Assembly (NCBI RefSeq): GCF_004151235.1
Contig: NZ_JUIV01000001.1
Span: forward strand, 186,001-250,000
DNA length: 64,000 nt
Direction of reading: 5' to 3'
Source of the DNA: Flavobacterium anhuiense
GTDB taxonomy: Bacteria > Bacteroidota > Bacteroidia > Flavobacteriales > Flavobacteriaceae
Made by a program: the position numbers and the translations under genes. The notes under the pieces were generated by a model, which saw only the letters and a program-made list of their open reading frames with translations, was not told the DNA's origin and ran no database searches. Below, one piece after another: positions 41,083 to 50,091 of the stretch. The number at the start of each line of letters is the position of its first letter. The first letter of the stretch is position 1.

Positions 41083-41213
41083 AAGCACCATTAACCAACA
41101 ACCATCAACCATCAACTACAAACCATTAACAATTAATAACTAAATTTGTAACATTATTTAAAAAAAGCAGTCTTAGTTATATACCAAACAATTTAAAGAC
41201 CTAAGAATCATTT

Positions 41214-43091
41214 ATGAAAAAGAGATTTTTGCAATTTGCATTAATAGCATTTGTTCTTTTTGCCCAAGATACTATTGCTCAAGAGCTTTACATGCCACGA
41301 AATATTAAAAAAGCCTACGATAACGGAACACGTTCTAAAGACGGGAAACCGGGCGTAAATTATTGGCAGAACCGCGGAAAATATAATATGGAAATTTCTG
41401 TTGATCCTAAAACTAGATTGGTTTCAGGCACAGAAACTATTATTTACGAGAACAATAGCAAGGATACGCTAAGAAATTTAGTTATCCGTTTTGTAAATAA
41501 TCTTCATAAACCCACTTCTTCTCGTGGAAGCGATGTAAGCAATGATTTTTTAAGCGACGGATTGACGATTACTTCGTTAAAAGTTGAAAATGAAGTGTAC
41601 AAAGAAGACGCTAGAAATTGGGGAACGGTTGGAAATGTAAAACTGCAGAAACCAATTTTACCTCATTCAAAAACAACTATAAATATTGGGTGGAATTATC
41701 CTTTGTCTAAAGAGAGCGGAAGAGAAGGACAGATTGACGAAACAACTTTTTTTGTAGCCTATAGTTATCCAAGAGTTTCGGTCTTTGATGATTATAACGG
41801 ATGGGATAGATTGCCGCATACAGATCGTCAAGAATTTTATAATGATTTTAATGATTATGTTTTTTCTGTAAAAGCACCTAAAAATTATGTGGTTTATGCA
41901 ACAGGTGATTTGCTAAATCCAGATGAGGTTTTGCAGCCAGAATTTGCATCACGCTTAAAGAAATCTTACACAACAGATGAAATTCTGCATATCGCTAACG
42001 CAGAGGAAATGAAAAGCGGAATCGTGACCAAGCAATACGATTGGAACGTTTGGAAATTTGAAGCCAAAAATATCACAGATGTATGTTTCGGATTAAGCGA
42101 TCATTATTTATGGGATGCTAGTAGTGTGATTGTCGATAAGAAAACAAATCGCCGTGTAAGCGTTCAGGCGGCTTACAATATTACGGGAACAGATTTTGTA
42201 AATTCTGTAAAAAACAACCAATATGCTTTGGATTGGTTTTCTAACAATTGGCCAGGAGTTCCATATCCGTTTTCAAAAATGACAGCTTTTCAAGGTTTCG
42301 CCGATATGGAATACCCTATGATGTGTAACGATTCGCAAGTGGATGATCCTGTTTTTGCGCAATTAGTCCAAGACCACGAAGTAGCACATACTTATTTCCC
42401 TTTTTATATGGGAATTAATGAAACGCGTTATGCTTTTATGGACGAAGGATGGGCAACAACTTTCGAATATTTAATCGGAATTGCTGAGCATGGAAAAGAG
42501 GCTGCCGATAATTTTTACAAAGAATTCAGAGTAAAACATTATATAAATGACCGTTCAACAGAAGAAGATCAGCCTATTATCACAATGTCTACACAAGTTT
42601 CTGGAGCAGGTTACGGAAATAATTCTTATGGTAAAGCGTCTCTTTCTTATTTGGCTTTGAAAGATTTATTGGGTGACGATGTATTTAAAAAAGCGCTGCA
42701 CGATTATATGGATATTTGGAATGGCAAACATCCAATTCCGTGGGATTATTTTAATTCATTTAATACCTCAACAGGTAAAAATTTAAATTGGTTTTTTAAT
42801 AATTGGTTCTTTACCAACAATTATTTAGATATTGCAGTAAAAGGTATTTCTGCAGATAAGAAAATCATAACAGTAGAAAACATTGGAGGTTTTGCAATTC
42901 CATTTGATGTTGTAATTACTTACGCTGATAAATCGAAAGTAACGATACATCAAACCCCAGCAGTTTGGGAAAAAAATCAAAAAACGGCTAAAATAACCCT
43001 GAAAAGTGTAAAAAAAATAGCCCAAATTCAGCTTGATGGAGGGATTTTTATGGATGCAACACCAGAAAACAATATTTTACTTGTTAAATAG
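41214..43091 (+). CDS. M1-family zinc metallopeptidase, exported
   Basis: A 625-residue protein with the signal peptide MKKRFLQFALIAFVLFAQDTIAQ. The gluzincin motif is exact: HEVAH (from His388) followed 18 residues later by the third ligand Glu in FMDEGWATTFEY. N-terminal YNMEISVDPKTRLVSGTETIIYENNS is the M1 beta domain, and the GxMEN-like motif appears as GFADMEYPMM. C-terminal NLNWFFNNWFFTNNYLDIAVKG follows. It is probably an aminopeptidase in the periplasm or on the cell surface. It is monocistronic. Confidence 0.92.
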   Translation: MKKRFLQFALIAFVLFAQDTIAQELYMPRNIKKAYDNGTRSKDGKPGVNYWQNRGKYNMEISVDPKTRLVSGTETIIYENNSKDTLRNLVIRFVNNLHKPTSSRGSDVSNDFLSDGLTITSLKVENEVYKEDARNWGTVGNVKLQKPILPHSKTTINIGWNYPLSKESGREGQIDETTFFVAYSYPRVSVFDDYNGWDRLPHTDRQEFYNDFNDYVFSVKAPKNYVVYATGDLLNPDEVLQPEFASRLKKSYTTDEILHIANAEEMKSGIVTKQYDWNVWKFEAKNITDVCFGLSDHYLWDASSVIVDKKTNRRVSVQAAYNITGTDFVNSVKNNQYALDWFSNNWPGVPYPFSKMTAFQGFADMEYPMMCNDSQVDDPVFAQLVQDHEVAHTYFPFYMGINETRYAFMDEGWATTFEYLIGIAEHGKEAADNFYKEFRVKHYINDRSTEEDQPIITMSTQVSGAGYGNNSYGKASLSYLALKDLLGDDVFKKALHDYMDIWNGKHPIPWDYFNSFNTSTGKNLNWFFNNWFFTNNYLDIAVKGISADKKIITVENIGGFAIPFDVVITYADKSKVTIHQTPAVWEKNQKTAKITLKSVKKIAQIQLDGGIFMDATPENNILLVK

Positions 43092-43256
43092 ATTAAGATG
43101 TTTTAAATAAATTAGTTAATAATGCTGTTTTGTTTTTAATAAAATAACGTTATTTTTTTGGAATAATTAACATTAATCAGAAATACGGAAAACCGTAAAG
43201 ATATTTCTCAAAAAAAAGAATAGGTTTGTTGAATAATAAAAAACCTACAAATTTTA

Positions 43257-43871
43257 ATGAAAAATACATTTGTACTGATTGTATTGTTTAGTACATTCAA
43301 GTTCTTTGGACAAAATGACCAAAAAAAAGCATTTCAAAAAAGCAAATATGAGTTAGCCGTTTCTTATTATAAAAAAGCCGATTTTGAAAAAGCGGTTGAT
43401 TTATTTTCTTTAGCAGCTAAAATTAAACCCGACAATGAGATTGGAAAAGATGCCCTAAATAAAGTGGATGCTTTACGTAGCCTTTTGAGAAAAGAAATTT
43501 TAAGTCAAGCCATTGGAACTTGGAAGCGGACAGGGAATCAGCCAGTCTGGTCTGCAGCTACGGCGGATAATGCCAATCAATCTAGTTTTGACGAATTAAT
43601 TGAGATCAAAGAAAATGAAATAGCGTTTTATGAAGTAGACAAAAAAACAAAAGTAAAGAAACTTCTAAAAACAGAAAATTTAGTTTATAATGATGCAAAC
43701 TGCACTGCATCAGTATTCTCAGAAATCATCCTTTCAGACGGGACAATTTGGAACTGCAGTCTTAATGAAAGATCAAACACGTTGCATGTTGTCAATGTAG
43801 CTATTAAAACAGAAGAAGGAATACAAAAAATAAACAGTGATAACGAAGAAAGTTATTATGTTAAGATCTAA
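43257..43871 (+). CDS. Exported TPR-like protein of unknown function
   Basis: 204 residues with a signal peptide (MKNTFVLIVLFSTFKFFGQ). A tetratricopeptide-like unit follows (KYELAVSYYKKADFEKAVDLFSLAAKIKPDNEIGKDALNKV, about residues 27-70). The second half is a beta-rich segment beginning AIGTWKRTGNQPVWSA that recalls lipocalin-like 'GTWK' domains. No catalytic motif is visible. The gene stands alone and ends at a strong terminator. Confidence 0.7.
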   Translation: MKNTFVLIVLFSTFKFFGQNDQKKAFQKSKYELAVSYYKKADFEKAVDLFSLAAKIKPDNEIGKDALNKVDALRSLLRKEILSQAIGTWKRTGNQPVWSAATADNANQSSFDELIEIKENEIAFYEVDKKTKVKKLLKTENLVYNDANCTASVFSEIILSDGTIWNCSLNERSNTLHVVNVAIKTEEGIQKINSDNEESYYVKI

Positions 43872-43879
43872 ATAAATAA

Positions 43880-43903
43880 AAAGGGAATCAATTGATTCCC
43901 TTT
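43880..43903. terminator. Bidirectional terminator between convergent genes
   Basis: The perfect 24-base palindrome with AAAGGGAATCAA facing TTGATTCCCTTT has an A-tract on the left and TTTTTT on the right. It serves the TPR-like gene (+) and the outer membrane protein gene (-). Confidence 0.85.
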
Positions 43904-43910
43904 TTTATAT

Positions 43911-44474
43911 TTATAGAAATTTAAATCCAAGAGAAAGGCTGGTTATTCCAGTTTTAATTTCACTACTAGATGCATCTATATCGGTTAATCCTGCTAAATA
44001 TCTTACATCAAAAGTAAGTCTCCAGACATCAACTCCAACACCTCCAAGTATACTGTGGTTGTTTCTTTCAAATGCTATAGAATTTAGATTATTGCTTGGT
44101 TTTATGTCCGAATAATTCTTCCAATTGTATCCTGCAAAAACTCTTACATTACCAATTTTTCCAAGCGGAATAATTTTGAAACCGGCGATTAAAGTCGCAT
44201 CAGTGCCAGACAATTTAAATTCGGTTTCTCCAACGCCATCTTGGAAAACGCTGAAATTAGTTTGAGCGTAGCCAAATTCACCTTGCGCATAAAAAACGGT
44301 AAGGTTTACTCGAGCAAAAGCGGCAAAACCAACTCCTGTATTCGTATGGTCAGAGCTAAAGCTTTTTGCATCAACAGAAGTAATATTGGTCGAAAACTGC
44401 GGTCCAACTTGTATTAATTGCGCAAATCCATTTACACAAAAACATAAAAATGCTGCTAAAAAGAATTTTTTCAT
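43911..44474 (-). CDS. Outer membrane beta-barrel protein (OmpW/PorT-like)
   Basis: 187 residues from ATG 44474, with the signal peptide MKKFFLAAFLCFCVNGFAQ; an upstream in-frame start would spoil the signal. The remainder alternates hydrophobic and polar residues (LIQVGPQFSTNITSV, GVGFAAFARVNLTVFYAQGEFGYAQ, DATLIAGFKIIPLG, VRVFAGYNW, GGVGVDVWRLTFDVRYLAGL) and ends in TSLSLGFKFL with a terminal aromatic-rich strand, as in eight-stranded barrels. The role is unknown. It is monocistronic. Confidence 0.8.
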   Translation of the reverse strand: MKKFFLAAFLCFCVNGFAQLIQVGPQFSTNITSVDAKSFSSDHTNTGVGFAAFARVNLTVFYAQGEFGYAQTNFSVFQDGVGETEFKLSGTDATLIAGFKIIPLGKIGNVRVFAGYNWKNYSDIKPSNNLNSIAFERNNHSILGGVGVDVWRLTFDVRYLAGLTDIDASSSEIKTGITSLSLGFKFL

Positions 44475-44647
44475 AAGGATCTTATTTGATTTTGGTAGCA
44501 TAAAAATAAACATAATAGATTAGAATTGAGCGATTTGTCTGATTTATTTTTTTGTAAAGTTTTGATAGTTAGCTCTGTTCATTTTTTGCTCAGCTTTTCT
44601 AATCATATTAAAAAGAATTATTTTTGAAAAGATTTAATACATTGTTA

Positions 44648-45052
44648 ATGGAAATTAAAACAATAAAAGCATCCGATACTTGGCAGATCCGTCATGAAGT
44701 AATGTGGCCCGACCAGCCTTTTGAGTTTGTACAGCTAGAAGAAGACGACTTAGGATTTCATTTTGGAGTTTTTGAGGGAAATAAATTAGTTTCTATCGTT
44801 TCTTGTTTTATTGAAGGAAAAGAAATGCAGTTTAGAAAATTAGCCACTTTAGAAGAGTATCAGGGAAAAGGAATTGCTTCTTATCTTTTAAAACACATTT
44901 TGGAATTTGCCAAAAATGAAAAAATGGAAAAAGTTTGGTGTAATGCCAGAAGCAATAAAAAGTCTTTTTATGAAAAAATAGGACTTATAGATACTCATAA
45001 AACATTTGTAAAAGCTGGTCAGGAGTTTACGATAATGGAAATTGAAATTTAA
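44648..45052 (+). CDS. GNAT-family N-acetyltransferase
   Basis: A 134-residue protein starting at ATG 44648 (MEIKTIKASDTWQIRHEVMWPDQPFEFVQLEEDD); a TTG upstream is less likely. The acetyl-CoA motif is MQFRKLATLEEYQGKGIASYLLKHILEFA and the end is WCNARSNKKSFYEKIGL, typical of small GNAT enzymes. MWPDQPxxxVxLxxD is a feature of a flavobacterial/Bacillus GNAT group. The substrate is unknown. Confidence 0.9.
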   Translation: MEIKTIKASDTWQIRHEVMWPDQPFEFVQLEEDDLGFHFGVFEGNKLVSIVSCFIEGKEMQFRKLATLEEYQGKGIASYLLKHILEFAKNEKMEKVWCNARSNKKSFYEKIGLIDTHKTFVKAGQEFTIMEIEI

Positions 45053-45245
45053 AAACAAGAAATTTTTTTTCTGTATAAATGTTTGTTTTGTAGTTGGTTA
45101 TATTGTGTTTTTTGAATCGAATGATGCTTTTCTTCATCTAATCTTCATATAAAAAGTTACCGAAAACGTTTTCATTTTATGTAACTGTTAAAGCTTGTTA
45201 AAAAATCTTTTTTTGTTTTAATTCTTTTATTACTTTCGCACCGAA

Positions 45246-45626
45246 ATGAGAAAGTTAATAGTATTTTTAGTATTCATGAATATGCTTCTGTTTGGCGGAG
45301 GCCAATATTTGAATGCAAATACTTTTGGTCCTCATAATCACCATCATCTACAAAAACACCGAGTTAAATTCACTAATCAAGATCGTGGAACTTCAACAAT
45401 TGAAGAAGCTACGGATATTGATTTAGAAGAAGATTTAGTTGGTGGCGAAGATGTTGATTTACTTGCGAACAAATATTTTACTGCTTCGTACAGTTTGGTA
45501 GACGCTTTGTATCTGGCACTTTCAGATCAGTCTGCAGCGAATGATTCTAGTCGTTTAAAATTTTCTACGCCTATATTCGGGCATTCAAATCCTATCTATA
45601 TTACTCAACGAGTATTAAGAATTTGA
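45246..45626 (+). CDS. Exported small protein ahead of the RND operon, unknown
   Basis: A 126-residue protein with a signal peptide (MRKLIVFLVFMNMLLFGGGQYLNA). The mature N-terminus is His-rich (HNHHHLQKHRVKF), followed by an acidic patch (EEATDIDLEEDLVGGEDVDLL). Such a His/Asp-Glu composition can bind metal ions, but I know no family. It is co-oriented with the efflux operon 180 bases downstream and may be part of its transcript or control. TACTTTCG just before the ATG is a near match to a -7 box. Confidence 0.65.
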   Translation: MRKLIVFLVFMNMLLFGGGQYLNANTFGPHNHHHLQKHRVKFTNQDRGTSTIEEATDIDLEEDLVGGEDVDLLANKYFTASYSLVDALYLALSDQSAANDSSRLKFSTPIFGHSNPIYITQRVLRI

Positions 45627-45806
45627 TTTTATAGTATACATCGGTTACCTGAGTTTTGATCTCTGCGTATCTTGCTGTTGTATATTTTTCTACTCCTGCT
45701 TATATGAAGGTTAAAGGTCTGGACTAAGGCTGACTGATGCATTTTAACATCCAAAAGGAATTTTTTATTCCAAAAGCATTCAATCGCTTAATTTCCAAAC
45801 TAAATC

Positions 45807-46889
45807 ATGAAAAAAATCATTGTGTTCACAGGCTTAATGGCCTTGGTGTGCTTAACGAGCTGTACATCTAAAAAAGAAGAAAAAGAAGAAGTTGAAAAAT
45901 TTACGGTTACTAGTCCGGTTAGAATCGATACTTCGTTTACCAAAGAATACGTTTCACAAATTAAATCGGTTCGAAATATCGAGCTTCGCGCCCAAGAGAA
46001 AGGTTTTTTACAAAATATATATGTTGACGAAGGACAGTTTGTAAAAAAAGGACAGCTGTTATTTAAAATTATGCCAAACATGTACCAGGCAGAATTATTA
46101 AAAGCACAGTCAGAACAAAAATCTGCAGAAATCGAATTGCAGAATTCTAAATTATTAGCAGATAAAAATATCGTTTCTAAAAACGAATTGAGTGTTGCTC
46201 AAGCAAAACTACAATCAGCAAAAGCTGAAGTATCATTAGCAAAACTTCATTTATCATTCACAGAAATCAGAGCTCCGTTTGACGGAACAATCGACCGTAT
46301 TCCTTTAAAACTTGGAAGTTTAATTGACGAGGGAGAATTATTGACAAGTCTTTCAGACAACAGTCAGATGTTTGCTTATTTCAATGTTTCGGAGCCAGAA
46401 TATATTAGTTATGAGACTAATATTAAAGACCGTGCAGATAACAAAGTAAACTTAGTTTTGGCTAACGGAGATATTTTTAAAGAAAAAGGAAATGTTGAGG
46501 TAATTGAAAGTGAATTCAACAACGAAACAGGAAATATCGCTTTCAGAGCAAGATTCCCTAATTCTGGAAAATTACTTAGAAATGGTGAAACAGGACAAGT
46601 TCAAATGAATGTTCCTCTTAAAAATGCCATTGTAATTCCGCAAAAAGCAACTTACGAAATTCAAGATAAAAAATATGTTTTTGTAGTTGGCAAAGACAAC
46701 AAAGTAAGTTCTAGAGAGATTACAATCACAGGTGAAATTCCTGATTTATATGTAATCAAAAGCGGTATTACAGAAAACGATAGAATCCTACTTGAAGGAG
46801 TTCAGAAAGTAAAAGAAAACGACAAGATTAAATTCGATTACGAATCTCCTAAAGAAGTAATCAATCATTTACGCTTAAAAGCAGAATAG
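45807..46889 (+). CDS. RND efflux membrane fusion protein (AcrA-like)
   Basis: A 360-residue lipoprotein adaptor (signal MKKIIVFTGLMALVCLTSC). It has the lipoyl halves QIKSVRNIELRAQEKGFLQNIYVDEGQFVKKGQLLFKI and LSFTEIRAPFDGTIDRIPLKLGSLIDEG on either side of an alpha-hairpin, then beta-barrel and membrane-proximal domains (FRARFPNSGKLLRNGETGQVQMNVPLKNAIVIPQKATYEI). It links the RND pump encoded 34 bases downstream to the outer-membrane channel. Confidence 0.93.
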   Translation: MKKIIVFTGLMALVCLTSCTSKKEEKEEVEKFTVTSPVRIDTSFTKEYVSQIKSVRNIELRAQEKGFLQNIYVDEGQFVKKGQLLFKIMPNMYQAELLKAQSEQKSAEIELQNSKLLADKNIVSKNELSVAQAKLQSAKAEVSLAKLHLSFTEIRAPFDGTIDRIPLKLGSLIDEGELLTSLSDNSQMFAYFNVSEPEYISYETNIKDRADNKVNLVLANGDIFKEKGNVEVIESEFNNETGNIAFRARFPNSGKLLRNGETGQVQMNVPLKNAIVIPQKATYEIQDKKYVFVVGKDNKVSSREITITGEIPDLYVIKSGITENDRILLEGVQKVKENDKIKFDYESPKEVINHLRLKAE

Positions 46890-46923
46890 GTTTACTGGGT
46901 TTTAATCATTAAAAAATACAAAA

Positions 46924-49900
46924 ATGTTTAATAAATTTATTCAAAGACCTGTTCTTTCGATAGTAATATCGTTGATTATTGTCTTTTTAGGTGTATTGTC
47001 GGTTTTAAATTTACCAATTACACAATTCCCTACAATTTCACCTCCTATGGTGAACGTTACCGCAGATTATCCTGGATCTAACGGTGAATTGATGGTTAAA
47101 GCAGTTGTTATTCCTTTGGAAAGAGCCTTAAATGGTGTTCCTGGGATGAAATATATGGCTTCTGATGCTGGAAACGACGGTGAAGCTACAATTAAAGTTG
47201 TTTTTAACTTAGGTACAGATCCAAACCAAGCAGCCATTAACGTGCAGAACCGTGTGGCTTCGGTTACTAATAAATTACCTCCATTGGTAATTCGTGAAGG
47301 TATTAAAATTACAAGAGAAGTACCGAGTATGTTGATGTACGTGAACCTTTACAGTACAGACAAAAATACTGATATGAAGTTCTTATATAACTATGCTGAT
47401 ATCAACGTACTTTCTGAATTAAAAAGGGTAAATGGTATTGGTTCTGGAGATATTTTAGGAACACGTGAATATGCGATGCGTATCTGGTTGAAGCCAGACC
47501 GTATGTTAGCTTATAAAATTTCTGCTGATGAAGTAATGGAAGCATTATCAAGTCAGAGTTTGGAGGCCTCTCCAGGAAAAACAGGGGAGAGTTCTGGTAA
47601 ACGTTCTCAGGCATTCGAATATGTATTGAAATATTCAGGTCGTTTTACAACAAAAGAGCAATACGAGAATATTGTAGTTAAAGCCAATCCAAACGGAGAG
47701 CTTTTGCGTCTGAAAGATATTGCCAAAGTTGAATTTGGAAGTTCAATGTATGATATCTATTCTAATTTAAATGGAAGACCATCTGCAGCGATTGTATTGA
47801 AACAGTCTTTTGGAAGTAACGCGAATCAAGTTATTGAGGAGGTTAAAGCTAAATTGGAAAAAATTAAACAAAGATTTCCAAAAGGAATGGATTATGAAAT
47901 TTCGTATGATGTTTCTAAATTCCTTGACGCTTCTATCGAAAAAGTAATTCACACGCTTGTTGAAGCGTTTATTCTGGTAGGTTTAGTAGTTTTCCTTTTC
48001 TTAGGAGACTGGCGTTCTACCGTTATTCCAGCAATTGCTGTTCCAGTATCGTTAGTGGGAACTTTCGTGTTCATGACTTTCTTTGATATTTCATTGAACT
48101 TAATTACATTATTTGCTTTAGTATTAGCAATTGGGGTCGTCGTCGATGACGCGATTGTGGTTATCGAGGCCGTTCACGCCAAGATGGAAGAAGAACATCT
48201 CTCGCCATTTAAAGCAACTAAACAAGCTATGCATGAAATTGCGGGGGCAATTATCGCAATTACATTCTTAATGGCTGCGGTATTTATTCCGGTTGCGTTT
48301 ATGTCTGGTCCTGTTGGAGTTTTCTACAGACAGTTCTCTGTAACTATGGCAACGGCGATTATCCTTTCTGGTATTGTGGCTTTAACATTGACGCCTGCAC
48401 TTTGTGCGATGATGCTAAAAAATAATCATGGACAGCCTAAAAAGCCAACACCAGCAAATAGATTTATTGATGCTTTCAACGAAAAATTCAATTTAGCACA
48501 AGGAAAATACCAAAATTTATTAGGTAAAATTGTTGACAGAAGAGTTGTTACGATCGTAGCACTTCTTGGTTTCTGTATCGGAACATTTTTAATAAGCAGT
48601 TCAGTTCCTTCAGGATTTATTCCGAATGAGGATCAGGGAATGTTTTATGCCGTAATTCAGACGCCTCCAGGATCATCTTTAGAAAGAACAAACAATATTG
48701 CAGAGAGAGTTCAGAAAATTGCTGAGGAGATTGACGGAGTAAAATCGGTTTCTTCATTGGCAGGTTATGAGATTTTGTCTGAAGGTACAGGAGCTAACTC
48801 TGGAACGTGTTTGGTTAACCTGAAAGACTGGAGCGAGAGAAAAGAATCTGTTTTGGAGATTATGCACGAAATGGAGGAAAAATGTAAAGATATTGCAGGA
48901 GCAAATATCGAATTTTTCCAACCGCCTGCTGTACCTGGATATGGTGCTGCCGGAGGATTTGAGCTTCGTTTGCTAGATAAAACGGGTTCTGTAGATTATA
49001 AGAGAATGGAACAGGTAAACAATGATTTTGTTGCCGAATTGAACAGACAGCCAGAATTATCAAACGTATTTAGTTTTTATAGCTCTAGTTTCCCTCAATA
49101 CATGATGAAAGTCGACAATGACTTAGCACAGCAAAAAGGTGTTTCTATCGAAAATGCTATGAATACGTTGTCAACTCTTGTGGGAAGTAACTACGAAATC
49201 AGTTTTATCAAATTCGGTATCAACTATAAAGTAATTGTTCAAGCTTCGCCAGAATATCGTGCACAGCCAGATGATATCTTGAAATTGTATGTGAAAAACG
49301 ATCGTGATGAAATGGTTCCTTATTCTGCTTTTATGAAATTAGAAAAAGTGTATGGACTTTCAGAGATTACGCGTCACAATATGTATACCTCAACACAAAT
49401 CAGCGGTTCGCCAGCTGCGGGTTATAGTTCAGGTACTGCAATTAAAGTAATTCAGAGAGTAGCTGCAGAAAAATTGCCAAGAGGATATGACATTGACTGG
49501 GCAGGTATTTCTGCCGATGAGGTGGCTCAAGGTAATCAGGCTATTTGGGTATTCTTAATCTGTTTAGGATTCGTTTACTTGGTCTTAGCAGCACAATATG
49601 AAAGTTTCATTCTGCCATTGTCAGTAATTCTTTCCTTGCCAGCGGGTATTTTCGGAGCTTTCCTTTTATTAAAATTAACAGGATTAGAAAACAACATTTA
49701 CGCTCAAGTTGCAATGGTAATGTTGATTGGTTTGTTAGGTAAAAATGCCGTATTGATCGTGGAGTTTGCGATACAGAGACACGCTGCAGGATTATCGGTT
49801 TTACAATCAGCAATGGAAGGAGCAAAAGCAAGGTTCCGTCCAATCTTAATGACATCTTTTGCCTTTATTGCAGGTTTATTGCCACTTGCTTTTGCAACTG

Positions 49901-50091
49901 GTCCCGGTAAAATTGGTAACAGAACAATTGGTACTGCAGCCGCGGGAGGTATGCTTATTGGAACCATTTGTGGTGTATTTGTAATTCCGGGCTTGTATTT
50001 CATTTTTGCCAAAATTGCTGAAAAATACAAATTGGTAAAACATGAATTAGAAAATCCATTAACAGAAGAAATTGATAACAATCATGTATAA
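46924..50091 (+). CDS. RND multidrug efflux pump, HAE1/AcrB family
   Basis: A 1055-residue inner-membrane pump with 12 predicted segments. It shows MFNKFIQRPVLSIVISLIIVFLGVLSVLNLPITQFPTISPP, the proton-relay acidic pair in ALVLAIGVVVDDAIVVIEAVHAKMEE, the periplasmic GFIPNEDQGMFYAVIQTPPGSSLERT and the TM10 lysine in LIGLLGKNAVLIVEFA. Length and motifs match AcrB/MexB. The stop codon overlaps the start of the channel gene. Substrates are probably drugs, detergents or bile-like compounds; no dedicated regulator gene is adjacent. Confidence 0.95.
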   Translation: MFNKFIQRPVLSIVISLIIVFLGVLSVLNLPITQFPTISPPMVNVTADYPGSNGELMVKAVVIPLERALNGVPGMKYMASDAGNDGEATIKVVFNLGTDPNQAAINVQNRVASVTNKLPPLVIREGIKITREVPSMLMYVNLYSTDKNTDMKFLYNYADINVLSELKRVNGIGSGDILGTREYAMRIWLKPDRMLAYKISADEVMEALSSQSLEASPGKTGESSGKRSQAFEYVLKYSGRFTTKEQYENIVVKANPNGELLRLKDIAKVEFGSSMYDIYSNLNGRPSAAIVLKQSFGSNANQVIEEVKAKLEKIKQRFPKGMDYEISYDVSKFLDASIEKVIHTLVEAFILVGLVVFLFLGDWRSTVIPAIAVPVSLVGTFVFMTFFDISLNLITLFALVLAIGVVVDDAIVVIEAVHAKMEEEHLSPFKATKQAMHEIAGAIIAITFLMAAVFIPVAFMSGPVGVFYRQFSVTMATAIILSGIVALTLTPALCAMMLKNNHGQPKKPTPANRFIDAFNEKFNLAQGKYQNLLGKIVDRRVVTIVALLGFCIGTFLISSSVPSGFIPNEDQGMFYAVIQTPPGSSLERTNNIAERVQKIAEEIDGVKSVSSLAGYEILSEGTGANSGTCLVNLKDWSERKESVLEIMHEMEEKCKDIAGANIEFFQPPAVPGYGAAGGFELRLLDKTGSVDYKRMEQVNNDFVAELNRQPELSNVFSFYSSSFPQYMMKVDNDLAQQKGVSIENAMNTLSTLVGSNYEISFIKFGINYKVIVQASPEYRAQPDDILKLYVKNDRDEMVPYSAFMKLEKVYGLSEITRHNMYTSTQISGSPAAGYSSGTAIKVIQRVAAEKLPRGYDIDWAGISADEVAQGNQAIWVFLICLGFVYLVLAAQYESFILPLSVILSLPAGIFGAFLLLKLTGLENNIYAQVAMVMLIGLLGKNAVLIVEFAIQRHAAGLSVLQSAMEGAKARFRPILMTSFAFIAGLLPLAFATGPGKIGNRTIGTAAAGGMLIGTICGVFVIPGLYFIFAKIAEKYKLVKHELENPLTEEIDNNHV

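Noticed and set aside
49704..50081. 125-codon antisense frame inside the RND pump gene
   Set aside because: It is fully contained in the pump gene. The residues reflect the reverse of transmembrane-coding sequence, and there is no start context.
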